A DNA stretch of 64,000 nucleotides from Marinobacter sp. F3R08. Lineage in GTDB: Bacteria; Pseudomonadota; Gammaproteobacteria; Pseudomonadales; Oleiphilaceae. The notes beneath the pieces were generated by a model. It saw only the letters and a list, made by a program, of their open reading frames with translations, was not told where the DNA came from and made no database searches. Each line of letters begins with the position of its first letter. Positions within the stretch are counted from its first letter, which is position 1. The DNA lies in the NCBI RefSeq assembly GCF_018860425.1, contig NZ_JAHKPI010000014.1, positions 124,001 to 188,000 of the forward strand, given 5' to 3'. Made by a program: the position numbers and the translations under genes. Below are positions 29,835-39,219 of the stretch, piece by piece.

Positions 29835-32095
29835 GCCGAACCCGCCCTCACACTCAAGCGTCCGACCACCAGATTGACCTGTTTCCGGAGGACACTTCCG
29901 ATGCAGCCCCATTGCCTGATGCGCACAGCACATCCGCCGATATCTCCGCAGTGCTGACCAGTCTGGACAAAATGGAAGCCCTGCTGCTGCAGTGGCAACA
30001 GGCAGAATGGGTTCGCCCCCTCGATGTTGGTTTTGCCCACCTGATACGGGAGCTGTCCGAAGAGCAGGGCGATCGCCCGAACCCACTGGTTCTGTTACTG
30101 GCAGCCCTGACTTCCCATCAGGTGGGTCGGGGCCATGTCTGCATCGATCTGGGCAGCCTCCTTGCCGATGCCGGCAACACTCTGTCCCTGCCACCGGAAG
30201 AGCTGGTTCACGATACCCTGAGCGATTCCGGAGCAGCCGGGCTGGACCGGTTAAAGCCATCGGACCTGCTGGCCCGGGTCACACTTTCAGATTGCCAAAG
30301 CGCTTTGGAAGAGAGTGGAGCAGTATGTAATGGCTCACATACTTCGCCTCTGGTGCTGAACGACAACCGTCTCTACCTGCGCCGACTCTGGCGCTATGAA
30401 CAACGTATTGCCCAGGGCATCCGCCAACGCCTGGCCATGCCATCGCCCCTGGCAGATCCGGCGTCCGATTCGGCCCGCACCCTGTCCAGCGCGCTCGGCC
30501 AGTTATTCCAGTCACCGGAACCGGTGGATTACCAGAAACTCGCCTGCGCACTCGCTGCGCGCAACCGTTTCGCCGTTATCACCGGCGGCCCCGGAACCGG
30601 AAAAACCACCACCGTGGTCAATCTGCTGGCCGCCCTGCAGGCGGTAGCCGGGCAGTCTGCCTCACGGGGAGGGCGAAAATACCGCATCCGCCTGGCGGCT
30701 CCTACCGGCAAGGCCGCGGCCCGCCTTAACGAATCCATCGGCGGTGCGGTCAGCCGCCTGCCGCTCTCCGGGCTGCCCGGGAAGGTAGCCCTGTCGGATA
30801 TTCCGACCAAAGTCACCACGCTGCACCGCCTGCTTGGAAGCCGGCCAGATACCCGGACATTCCGCCATAACCGTGACAATCCTTTGCTGGTGGACATCCT
30901 GGTGATCGACGAAGCCTCCATGGTGGACGTCGACCTGATGGCGTCTGTATTCGATGCGCTGCCCGCCCACGTCCAGCTGATCCTGCTGGGCGACAAGGAC
31001 CAGTTGGCCTCAGTTGATGCCGGTGCGGTATTGGGTGAATTGTGTCAGCGGGCGCTGGACGCCCACTACACGGGGGAAACGGCGCAATGGCTGGCCGCCA
31101 TAACCGGCAGCCATATACCGGAAACCCTTGTGGACCACGAAGGCCAGCCTATGGATCAGGCCGTGGCCATGCTGCGCAAGAGTTACCGGTTCCAGGAAGA
31201 CAGTGGCATACGGGCGTTCGCGGAAGCCGTGAATACCAATGCGCTCGATAGCGTCATGTTGCGCCAGATCCGGGAAACGGCGTTCGACGATGTCATCCTG
31301 CTCAATGGCCAAACTCGAAAACCGGATCCGGAAGACACCCTGGACCTGGTATGCCGCCATGCCATTACCGGCTCACCGGAGGTATTCCGCAATGCCGGAC
31401 AGGGGCGGGAAGTGAATGGCCATCGCCTTCCGCCACCCGTTGGTTATCGCCACTACCTTCAGCGGATGTGGAATCATGGTCTGAGCGAAACCAGTCCACG
31501 GGAACACTGGGATGCGATGGCGATACAGGTACTCGACGCCTTCAACGACTTTCAGGTCCTATGCGCCCTGCGCAAAGGCCCCTGGGGCGTGGAGGGTCTG
31601 AACGACCGGATCGCCCGGCAACTGCTGGCTGAAAAACTGATACCACGGGCCGAAGGCTGGTACCCGGGCCGTCCGGTACTGATTACCGGCAACGACTATA
31701 ATCTGGGCCTGATGAACGGGGATATCGGCATTACCTTCAGTGTTCCCTGGGACAGGACTGACGCCGGCGATCCCAGGTACACCCTGCGCGTTGCCTTCCC
31801 CGGTGACGACGGATCGGGCGGTATCCGGTGGATTTCGCCCAGCCGCCTGCAGCAACTGGAAACCGTGTACGCCATGACTGTGCACAAGTCCCAGGGTTCG
31901 GAGTTCAACCACACCTGTCTGGTACTGCCGGACCGGCTGAGCCCGGTTCTGACCCGGGAGCTGATCTACACCGGTATAACCCGGGCCAGGAACTGGTTCA
32001 GCCTGGTTACCGGCGACGCCAGAATTCTGCAAGAGGCCGTCGGGCAGCAGGTGGTTCGTGCGTCCGGTCTGGCCGGACTGCTCAGGGAAGCTTAG
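29831..32095 (+). CDS. recD: RecBCD enzyme subunit RecD
   Basis: The 5'-3' helicase subunit of RecBCD, 754 residues. Walker A GGPGTGKTTTVVNLL is at about 251-265 and the DEAS motif at IDEASMVDVDL. The C-terminal UvrD_C_2 motif TVHKSQGSEFNHTCLVLPD is intact. At 754 residues it is longer than E. coli RecD (608), mainly by an insertion around 400-540. It starts by ATGA overlap with recB and its last bases overlap the convergent ABC transporter gene by four bases. Confidence 0.95.
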   Translation: MSRTRPHTQASDHQIDLFPEDTSDAAPLPDAHSTSADISAVLTSLDKMEALLLQWQQAEWVRPLDVGFAHLIRELSEEQGDRPNPLVLLLAALTSHQVGRGHVCIDLGSLLADAGNTLSLPPEELVHDTLSDSGAAGLDRLKPSDLLARVTLSDCQSALEESGAVCNGSHTSPLVLNDNRLYLRRLWRYEQRIAQGIRQRLAMPSPLADPASDSARTLSSALGQLFQSPEPVDYQKLACALAARNRFAVITGGPGTGKTTTVVNLLAALQAVAGQSASRGGRKYRIRLAAPTGKAAARLNESIGGAVSRLPLSGLPGKVALSDIPTKVTTLHRLLGSRPDTRTFRHNRDNPLLVDILVIDEASMVDVDLMASVFDALPAHVQLILLGDKDQLASVDAGAVLGELCQRALDAHYTGETAQWLAAITGSHIPETLVDHEGQPMDQAVAMLRKSYRFQEDSGIRAFAEAVNTNALDSVMLRQIRETAFDDVILLNGQTRKPDPEDTLDLVCRHAITGSPEVFRNAGQGREVNGHRLPPPVGYRHYLQRMWNHGLSETSPREHWDAMAIQVLDAFNDFQVLCALRKGPWGVEGLNDRIARQLLAEKLIPRAEGWYPGRPVLITGNDYNLGLMNGDIGITFSVPWDRTDAGDPRYTLRVAFPGDDGSGGIRWISPSRLQQLETVYAMTVHKSQGSEFNHTCLVLPDRLSPVLTRELIYTGITRARNWFSLVTGDARILQEAVGQQVVRASGLAGLLREA

Positions 32096-33900
32096 CGCTC
32101 CGGAGCCTGCTCCTCATCATTCCGGTGTTGTTGCGCCCAGAGGTGGGCGTAATGGCCACCGGCGGTCAGCAACTCATGGTGACTTCCGCTCTCGATGATA
32201 CGGCCGGCATCCATCACCAGGATGGTATTGGCGTCGCGGATGGTAGAAAGCCGATGGGCGATCACCAGGGTTGTCCGCCGCTGGCTCACTTCCTTCAAGG
32301 CACCAAGAATTGCCTGTTCGGACAAGGAATCCAGGGATGAGGTGGCTTCATCCAGAATCAGCAGCGGCGGATTTTTCAGGATCACACGGGCAATGGCCAC
32401 CCGCTGTTTCTCACCACCGGAAAGCTTCAGGCCTCGTTCGCCTACTCTGGTTTGATAGCCATCAGGCAGGCTGTGGATAAAGTCTTCGAGATTGGCCAGC
32501 CGGGCAGCCCGATATACTTCATCCTCGGTGGCGGCGGGTCGGCCATAGGCCAGGTTCCGATAGAGGGTATCGTTGAACAGCACCGTATCCTGGGGCACCA
32601 CGCCAATCACCGATCGCAGGCTGTCCTGGGTAACCTGCCGGATATCCTGGCCATCAATCCGGATGGCGCCCTGGTCAACATCGTAAAACCGAAACAACAC
32701 GCGGGCGAGGGTCGACTTACCAGCGCCACTGGCACCCACAACGGCAACCTTGTGACCGGCCGGGATGGAAAAACTCACATCCTGGAGAATCGGGCGATCC
32801 GGACGATAGGCAAAGTGGATATGGTCAAACTGCACCTCGCCTTTATCCACAGCCAGTTCCGTTGCATCCTGCGTATCCTGGATGGCCGGACTGTCCCCGA
32901 GCAGCCTGAACAGTCGCTCGACGTTCACCAGGGCCTGGCGGATTTCCCGGTAAACAAAACCCAGAGCGTTCAGGGGAATGAACAGCTGAAGCAGGTAAGC
33001 GTTGATCATGGTGAAATCACCCAGAGTGATTTCACCAGATGCCACTTCGCGCACGGCCATGGCCATGATCACAATCATCGCCACACCAATGATCAGCGCC
33101 TGCCCCGAGTTCAGGGCCGCCAGGGACAACCGGTTTTTCAAGCGGGCCTGTTCCCAGTCGTCCAGATCCTGGTCGTAGACCTGGGCTTCGTAGCGCTCAT
33201 TGTTGAAATACTTCACCGTCTCATAGTTAAGAAGACTGTCGACTGCCCGTGAATTGGACTGGTTATCCCGCGCATTGGCCTCCCTTACGAACCGGGTACG
33301 CCACTCGGTCACCTTGACGGAAAACACCACGTACACCACCACGGCAACCAGGATCGCCAGCACGTAGCCGACGTTGAAAACCACGAACAGGATTCCGGCC
33401 ACCAGCAGGATTTCCAGAATGGTGGGCACAATGTTGAACAGGGTGAAGCGCAGCAGGAAACTGATGCCATTGGTGCCCCGCTCAATATCCCGGGCCAGAC
33501 CTCCGGTTTTCCGATCCAGGTGAAAGGCCAGTTCCCGCTGGTGCAGATGCTCGAATACCCGCAGCGACACCCGCCGCATGGCCCGCTCGGCCACCCGGGC
33601 GAACACTGCGTCCCGGAGCTCGTTGAACAGGGTGGCGCCAAAGCGTAATGATCCGTAGGCAACCACCAGAATCACAGGAATCCACAGAAGCATGTCTGCC
33701 CCGCGGTTCTGGTCCAGGTAATCGACAATGTATTTCAGGGCAATGGGTGTGGCGACCGTTGCCAGTTTCGCCAGCACCAGCAACGTCAGGGCCAGCGCAA
33801 CCCGCCCCCGGAATTCAGCCAGATAGGGCCACAGGCCTGAAATTATTTTCCAGTCCGGTTTATGGTCTGCCGGGTAGTCGTTGTCGGCGTAGGCGCGCAC
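32092..33900 (-). CDS. Atm1-type ABC exporter
   Basis: Half-transporter of 602 residues with six membrane helices (about 28-310) and one ATPase domain (about 350-590). The membrane domain resembles the Atm1/ABCB7 class: LNYETVKYFNNERYEAQVYD is its hallmark loop. The ATPase has GASGAGKSTLARVLFRF, LSGGEKQRVAIARVIL and LLILDEATSSLD. Bacterial Atm1-like proteins export glutathione-type thiol conjugates and help metal tolerance; the substrate here is not evident. Convergent with recD and divergent from another ABC exporter. Confidence 0.88.
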   Translation of the reverse strand: MRAYADNDYPADHKPDWKIISGLWPYLAEFRGRVALALTLLVLAKLATVATPIALKYIVDYLDQNRGADMLLWIPVILVVAYGSLRFGATLFNELRDAVFARVAERAMRRVSLRVFEHLHQRELAFHLDRKTGGLARDIERGTNGISFLLRFTLFNIVPTILEILLVAGILFVVFNVGYVLAILVAVVVYVVFSVKVTEWRTRFVREANARDNQSNSRAVDSLLNYETVKYFNNERYEAQVYDQDLDDWEQARLKNRLSLAALNSGQALIIGVAMIVIMAMAVREVASGEITLGDFTMINAYLLQLFIPLNALGFVYREIRQALVNVERLFRLLGDSPAIQDTQDATELAVDKGEVQFDHIHFAYRPDRPILQDVSFSIPAGHKVAVVGASGAGKSTLARVLFRFYDVDQGAIRIDGQDIRQVTQDSLRSVIGVVPQDTVLFNDTLYRNLAYGRPAATEDEVYRAARLANLEDFIHSLPDGYQTRVGERGLKLSGGEKQRVAIARVILKNPPLLILDEATSSLDSLSEQAILGALKEVSQRRTTLVIAHRLSTIRDANTILVMDAGRIIESGSHHELLTAGGHYAHLWAQQHRNDEEQAPER

Positions 33901-33955
33901 AGAGCTTTTCCTTGGGTTTCGGAGCTGTCGAGCACACGGGCTCTTGCTTAGCTGT

Positions 33956-35785
33956 ATGATAAGTCTTGTTCAGAGACAAAACCGTATAGTTACTGGAGTT
34001 TACAGTACTCAGCCCGTCAGGAGGCACATCATCAGAACCCGTCACCGCAAAGCCCTGAAACTGGTTATCGAATTTATCAGCCCCTATCGTCGGGCTATCG
34101 CCGGTGCGCTGGTGGCGCTGGTTTTCACTGCCGGTATCACACTCGGGTTGGGGCAGGGGTTGCGCATCCTGGTGGATCAGGGACTGGCCACCGAATCGCC
34201 CGGGAACCTGGCCAGAGCCATTGGCCTGTTTTTCGTCCTGGTGCTGGGCCTGGCGTTTGGATCCTTTGCCCGGTTCTATCTGGTGTCCTGGATTGGCGAA
34301 CGGGTGGTGGCCGATATTCGCAAGAAAGTATTCAACCATCTGATTGATCTTCATCCCGGCTTCTTCGAACAGAATCGAGCCCTGGAGATCCAGTCCCGGT
34401 TTACCGCCGATACCACCGTATTGCAGTCGGTGATTGGTTCGACCGTTTCGATTGCCCTGCGTAACGCGCTGATGCTGATCGGGGGCTTGCTGCTGTTGTT
34501 TATTACCAACGCCAAGCTGGCCAGTATCATTCTTCTGGGTTTTCCATTGGTTATCGCCCCCATCCTGTTTTTCGGCCGACGGGTGCGGGCGCTGTCCCGG
34601 CTCAGTCAGGACCGGGTTGCGGATGTGGGCAGCTACGTGGGCGAGAACCTCACCCAGATCAAAACCGTTCAGGCCTTCAACCATCAGCCCCACGACCGCC
34701 GGTATTTTTCCGAGGTATCTGAACGGGCCTTCGAGATTGCACGCCAGCGCATTCGTCAGCGCGCCTGGCTGACCACACTGGCCATTTCCCTGGTGATGGG
34801 TGCCGTCGGTATTGTTATCTGGATAGGCGGCCTGGACGTCATTCACGGCCGGATCAGTCCCGGTGAACTGGCGGCCTTTGTGTTCTATAGCCTTCTGGTG
34901 GGCGTGGCTGCCGGGGCCATCAGTGAAGTCATCGGGGAACTACAGAGAGCCGCAGGCTCTGCCGCACGCCTGTTTGAGCTGCTACAGACCGAACCGGCGT
35001 TTCAACGCAAACAGGCGACGGTGAATCTTCCAGAGCCTGTGCAGGGTGCGATCGAGATCGACCATCTGGGCTTCTCGTACCCCGGGCGCTCTGAGCAGCC
35101 CGCATTAACGGATCTGACGTTGGCAATAAAGGCTGGCGAGACGCTGGCGCTGGTGGGGCCATCCGGAGCCGGTAAATCAACCCTGTTCGATCTGCTACTG
35201 CACTTCTACCAGCCCACCGAAGGCAGAATTCTCATCGACGGGATAGACACCGCCGAACTGCCTCTCGATGCCCTGCGCCGGTGCTTTTCCCTGGTACCTC
35301 AGAATCCGGCGCTGTTTCATGGCACGGTGGCAGACAACATCCGGTATGCACAGCCCGATGCCAGTCAGCAGGATGTGGAGCGATCGGCTAAGGTGGCCCA
35401 TGCTCATGAGTTCATCCTGAGCCTGCCAAAAGGCTATGAAACGCCACTGGGCGATGCCGGTCTGGGTTTGTCCGGCGGCCAGAAGCAACGCCTTGCCATT
35501 GCCCGGGCGCTGCTGGCCAACGCCCCGGTTCTGCTACTGGATGAAGCCACCAGCGCTCTGGATGCCGAGAGTGAAAACCTGATCCAGCAGGCAATGCCGG
35601 CGCTCACCGCCGGACGGACCACCGTGGTCATTGCCCACCGGCTGGCGACCGTCCGGGACGCAGATCGTATCGCAGTCATGGATCAGGGTCGCTTGCTGGC
35701 CGTAGGCAGTCACGATGAACTGATGGAGCACAATCCCCTTTACCAGCGTTTGGCAAAACTGCAGTTCCGGGACCATGCTGTCTGA
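33956..35785 (+). CDS. MsbA-like ABC exporter; start codon unclear
   Basis: Half-size ABC exporter of about 610 residues: six membrane helices (about 35-320) and an ATPase with GPSGAGKSTLFDLLLHF, LSGGQKQRLAIARALL and LLLDEATSALD. It belongs to the lipid/multidrug exporter group. The ATG at 33956 has no ribosome-binding site, while the only strong one, AGGAGG at 34019-34024, is followed in frame by two ATC codons (34028 and 34031), not by ATG, GTG or TTG. Protein similarity to exporters begins right after this point (RHRKALKLVIEFISPYRR). The true start may therefore be ATC or a lost ATG. Divergent from the Atm1-type gene. Confidence 0.82.
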   Translation: MISLVQRQNRIVTGVYSTQPVRRHIIRTRHRKALKLVIEFISPYRRAIAGALVALVFTAGITLGLGQGLRILVDQGLATESPGNLARAIGLFFVLVLGLAFGSFARFYLVSWIGERVVADIRKKVFNHLIDLHPGFFEQNRALEIQSRFTADTTVLQSVIGSTVSIALRNALMLIGGLLLLFITNAKLASIILLGFPLVIAPILFFGRRVRALSRLSQDRVADVGSYVGENLTQIKTVQAFNHQPHDRRYFSEVSERAFEIARQRIRQRAWLTTLAISLVMGAVGIVIWIGGLDVIHGRISPGELAAFVFYSLLVGVAAGAISEVIGELQRAAGSAARLFELLQTEPAFQRKQATVNLPEPVQGAIEIDHLGFSYPGRSEQPALTDLTLAIKAGETLALVGPSGAGKSTLFDLLLHFYQPTEGRILIDGIDTAELPLDALRRCFSLVPQNPALFHGTVADNIRYAQPDASQQDVERSAKVAHAHEFILSLPKGYETPLGDAGLGLSGGQKQRLAIARALLANAPVLLLDEATSALDAESENLIQQAMPALTAGRTTVVIAHRLATVRDADRIAVMDQGRLLAVGSHDELMEHNPLYQRLAKLQFRDHAV

Positions 35786-35874
35786 CAACGACAATAGTCG
35801 GTTTGTTTCCTGACACCGTACTACTTACACTGGTTAATGAAACTTTCGAACGTGAACACAGGGAGAATGGCAAA

Positions 35875-37152
35875 GTGAGCAATAAAGAATTGCAGGCACT
35901 CAAAGAACGCTACGTTGCAGCGGGCGCGGCAAGTCCCAATGAGCAGTTTGCCGACCATGCAACCAATGCGGAACTGTGGGATGCAGACGGCAAACGCATG
36001 ATTGATTTTGCCGGCGGCATCGGCGTACTGAACATTGGCCACCGTCACCCCAAGGTGGTGGAGGCCGTCAAGGCACAGCTCGACAAACTGATGCACACCT
36101 GCCAGACGGTCATGCCCTATGAGGGCTACGTAAAGCTGGCGCAGAAACTCAGCGAAATTGTGCCGGTAAAAGGGCACGCCAAGGTGATGCTGGCTAACTC
36201 CGGCGCGGAAGCCCTTGAAAACGCAATGAAAATCGCCCGGGCCGCTACCGGTAAAACCAACGTGATCTGCTTTGACGGCGGTTATCACGGCCGGACCTTT
36301 TATACCATGGCAATGAATGGCAAGGCCGCGCCCTACCAGACCGATTTCGGGCCGATGCCAGGAACTGTCTATCGCGCGCCTTACCCGGTGCCATATCACG
36401 GTGTCAGCGAGGACGAAGCCCTTCGTGGTTTGAAAATGACCATGAAAGCAGACTCGCCAGCCAACAATACAGCCGCCATCGTGATTGAACCGGTGCTGGG
36501 TGAGGGCGGCTTTTACGCAGCGCCAGCCAGCTTCCTGAAGGAAATCCGCAAAATCTGCGATGAAAACAACATCCTGATGATTGTGGACGAAGTTCAGAGT
36601 GGCTTTGGCCGTACTGGCAAGATGTTTGCCATTGAGCACAGCGGTGTTGAGCCGGACATGATGACCATGGCGAAGAGTATGGCCGACGGCATGCCCATCT
36701 CCGCCATTGTCGGTACCGACAAGCACATGGATGCATCCGGCCCGAACTCTCTGGGCGGCACCTACACCGGCAGCCCTACCGCCTGTGCCGCAGCGTTGGC
36801 GGTTTTCGACGTGTTCAAAGAGGAAGATATCCTGGGCAAATCCCAGGCTCTTGGCGAAAAACTGAAGCAGCGCTTCAGCCAGTGGCAGGAACAGTTCACC
36901 CATGTGGACAATGTTCGTAACCTGGGGCCCATGGCCGCCTTTGAACTGGTTGAGAGCAAGGAAAGCCGGACACCGAAGCCGGAACTGGCAGCCGCGGTGA
37001 CCAAGAAAGCCAAGGAGAAGGGTCTGATTCTCCTGAGCTGTGGTATGTACGGCAACACCCTGCGGTTCCTGATGCCGGTCACCATCGAAGACGATGTACT
37101 GGAAGAGGGACTGGCCATTGTCGAAGAGAGCCTCAAGGAAGTCGGGGCTTAA
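35875..37152 (+). CDS. gabT: 4-aminobutyrate aminotransferase
   Basis: PLP-dependent class III aminotransferase that converts 4-aminobutyrate and 2-oxoglutarate to succinate semialdehyde and glutamate. At 425 residues it is of GabT length. The GTG start at 35875 (MSNKELQALKER) is preceded by AGGGAG; the open frame reaches back to 35803 but those codons show no similarity. Key features are GSGAEALENAMKIAR-like SGAEALENA, GGYHGRTFYTMAM, and the cofactor Asp in IVDEVQSGFGRTGKMFA. The PLP Lys is in TMAKSMADGMP. The usual partner gabD is not present. A strong hairpin terminator follows the stop. Confidence 0.9.
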   Translation: MSNKELQALKERYVAAGAASPNEQFADHATNAELWDADGKRMIDFAGGIGVLNIGHRHPKVVEAVKAQLDKLMHTCQTVMPYEGYVKLAQKLSEIVPVKGHAKVMLANSGAEALENAMKIARAATGKTNVICFDGGYHGRTFYTMAMNGKAAPYQTDFGPMPGTVYRAPYPVPYHGVSEDEALRGLKMTMKADSPANNTAAIVIEPVLGEGGFYAAPASFLKEIRKICDENNILMIVDEVQSGFGRTGKMFAIEHSGVEPDMMTMAKSMADGMPISAIVGTDKHMDASGPNSLGGTYTGSPTACAAALAVFDVFKEEDILGKSQALGEKLKQRFSQWQEQFTHVDNVRNLGPMAAFELVESKESRTPKPELAAAVTKKAKEKGLILLSCGMYGNTLRFLMPVTIEDDVLEEGLAIVEESLKEVGA

Positions 37153-37167
37153 CGGTACCATTCGACT

Positions 37168-37196
37168 AAATAGCCGGGCTCAGAGCCCGGCTATTT
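37168..37196. terminator. bidirectional intrinsic terminator, gabT / SDR gene
   Basis: A perfect 13-bp stem (AAATAGCCGGGCT against AGCCCGGCTATTT) with a three-base loop CAG, 16 bp after gabT and 31 bp beyond the end of the convergent SDR gene. The A and T runs at the stem base suit termination in both directions. Confidence 0.9.
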
Positions 37197-37226
37197 CATT
37201 CTCCATCCTGCTCTTAGTGCATCAGA

Positions 37227-38003
37227 TTACAAGCCCGAACAAGCGTGGCCATTATCTACAACCAGCTCTGCCCCCGTCATAGCGATGCTTGCGTCTGAGG
37301 CAAGCAGGATCAACGCCCCATTCAGATCGTCCAATTCGCAAAAACGGCGACAGGGAATTCGCTTTCTCAGACGCTCGCCCGCTTCGCTGTTCAGAAATGC
37401 CTCGTTGATCTCCGTAACCACATAACCCGGTGCAAGTGAATTGACTCTGATGTTATGGCGTGCCAGTTCGAGTGCCATGGATCGGGTCAGGTGCGACAAA
37501 CCTGCTTTGGCAGCACAGTAAGGACCAACGCCACCCGCCAGTCGACTTGCCAGAATCGAAGTAACATTGACAATACTGCCACCGCCGCCGGATTCCACCA
37601 TCAGACGAGCGCCTTCCTGAGCAACGATCCAGGCACCCTTGAGATTGGTTTGAACGATTGCGTCCCAGTCGTCATCGGTGTATTCCAGGGCAGACTTGGT
37701 ATCACTTACTCCGGCGTTATTGACGACAACGTCCAATCCTCCAAAACGTTCATGGATCTGGCCAATACCGTCCACGACAGATCTCCGGTCAGTCACATCC
37801 AGAGTGACGGACTGAGCGTCGCCACCTTGCGAGCGAATGTCGTCAACCAAAGCAGACAAACGCTCCTCTCGCCGTGCACCGACAGCAACTCTGGCTCCGG
37901 CTTTAGCCAATATCGATGCAAAATGTCGTCCAAGACCACTGGAGGCACCCGTTACTAGAATACGTTTTCCTGTCAGGTCAAAAATGTGTGCTGGATTGGT
38001 CAT
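37227..38003 (-). CDS. SDR-family oxidoreductase (LvaD-like position)
   Basis: NAD(P)-dependent short-chain dehydrogenase/reductase, 258 residues. The cofactor loop TGASSGLG is near residue 18, NNAG follows, and the catalytic set is Ser in NVTSILAS, Tyr and Lys in YCAAK. It is the last gene of a five-gene minus-strand operon and begins two bases after the acyl-CoA dehydrogenase. In the Pseudomonas levulinate pathway LvaD, an oxidoreductase, reduces 4-oxovaleryl-CoA to 4-hydroxyvaleryl-CoA. This gene fills the same slot by context, but the SDR fold alone does not prove it. Other hydroxyacyl-CoA or hydroxyacid substrates remain possible. Confidence 0.82.
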   Translation of the reverse strand: MTNPAHIFDLTGKRILVTGASSGLGRHFASILAKAGARVAVGARREERLSALVDDIRSQGGDAQSVTLDVTDRRSVVDGIGQIHERFGGLDVVVNNAGVSDTKSALEYTDDDWDAIVQTNLKGAWIVAQEGARLMVESGGGGSIVNVTSILASRLAGGVGPYCAAKAGLSHLTRSMALELARHNIRVNSLAPGYVVTEINEAFLNSEAGERLRKRIPCRRFCELDDLNGALILLASDASIAMTGAELVVDNGHACSGL

Positions 38004-38005
38004 GT

Positions 38006-39181
38006 TTATGCCTGTCGAATATCTTCCCGTGCGAGTATTTTCTTGGCCAGACTCATGCGATGAACCTCGTTAGGCCCATCATAGATCCGGAATCCACGAG
38101 CATCCTTAAAGATGCGCTCTACAATGTTTTCGCCAGAAACCCCCTGGCCACCCAGGATCTGTACACTGCGATCAATCACACGCCAGATGCCCTCGGAGCT
38201 GATGACTTTGGCCATGCTGGATTCAACATTACCCCGTCCGCCACTATCCAGTACCCAGGCGCAATGCAGTATGGACAGTCGTATGGTCAGCATGTCCATT
38301 TCATTATCCGCCAGCATGAATCCCACGCCCTGATGATCACCAAGGCGTTTGCCGAACGATTGACGATTTCGTGCGTAATGACTCGCTTCGTCATGCGCTC
38401 GCTGAGCAGCACCAAGCCAACGCATGCAATGAGTCAGACGCGCGGGAGCCAATCGAACCTGGGCATAACGGAAACCTTTACCAACCTCACCGAGAATGTC
38501 CTCTTTCGGTACCCGCAGGTTGTCCAATCGAACAACCCCATGCCCCCCTGTAAAGCAGGAATCCATTGAATCCATCATGCGTTCGACGGTGAAACCGGGT
38601 TTATCTGTGTCCGTCAGGAACATGGTGGCATTATCATCTTCGGTTCGAGCCATAATGATGGCAAAGCTCGCGCCAGTAACTCCTGTGATCAACCATTTAT
38701 GGCCATTGATCACGAAATCGTCGCCGTCTCTTACCGCCGTTGTACTCAGCATGCTGGGATCAGACCCCGTACCGGGTGCCGGCTCTGTCATGGCAAAGCA
38801 GGAGCGGGTCCGGCCTTCTGCCAGAGGCCTGAGCCATCGCTCTTTCTGGGCATCAGAAGCAACAAGGTCCATCAAGTGGATGTTACCCTCATCCGGCGCA
38901 TGGATGTTCATCGCCGTAGGCCCCAACGGGGAGTATCCCGCTTCCTCAAAAACCACTGCCTTGGCCACATGAGATAACCCCTTGCCACCCATTGCGGTAG
39001 AAGCATGAAGGGTTAGCAGATCTTTACTCCGCGCCAACGCGACCAGCTCACTACGCAGATCTTCTGTTGGGCCATGAGGCGTCTGCCTCGGGTCATTTTC
39101 CATGGGAATGATCTCTTCCCGGATGAACCGACGAACCTGGGTTTGTAGGTTTTTTATATCTTCACTTAGCTCAAAGTTCAT
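38006..39181 (-). CDS. acyl-CoA dehydrogenase family protein (LvaC-like position)
   Basis: FAD-binding acyl-CoA dehydrogenase fold, 391 residues. Features include FAMTEPAPGTGSDPS (flavin/substrate loop), WLITGVTGASFAIIMART, and the C-terminal YDGPNEVHRMSLAKKIL typical of the ACAD10/ACAD11 group. It lies in the same operon as an aminoglycoside-phosphotransferase-like kinase. In the Lva system and in ACAD10/11, the kinase phosphorylates the 4-hydroxyl of a 4-hydroxyacyl-CoA and the dehydrogenase-like protein eliminates phosphate and rehydrates the product. That role is inferred from family and context; a normal acyl-CoA dehydrogenase reaction is the alternative. Confidence 0.85.
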   Translation of the reverse strand: MNFELSEDIKNLQTQVRRFIREEIIPMENDPRQTPHGPTEDLRSELVALARSKDLLTLHASTAMGGKGLSHVAKAVVFEEAGYSPLGPTAMNIHAPDEGNIHLMDLVASDAQKERWLRPLAEGRTRSCFAMTEPAPGTGSDPSMLSTTAVRDGDDFVINGHKWLITGVTGASFAIIMARTEDDNATMFLTDTDKPGFTVERMMDSMDSCFTGGHGVVRLDNLRVPKEDILGEVGKGFRYAQVRLAPARLTHCMRWLGAAQRAHDEASHYARNRQSFGKRLGDHQGVGFMLADNEMDMLTIRLSILHCAWVLDSGGRGNVESSMAKVISSEGIWRVIDRSVQILGGQGVSGENIVERIFKDARGFRIYDGPNEVHRMSLAKKILAREDIRQA

Positions 39182-39219
39182 ACCATTTTCCGACTTCGGG
39201 TTGACTGAAAGGAACCGGA

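Noticed and set aside
35821..37161. 446-codon minus-strand frame opposite gabT
   Set aside because: Antisense shadow of a clear aminotransferase gene; its Cys/His/Gly-rich product resembles nothing known.
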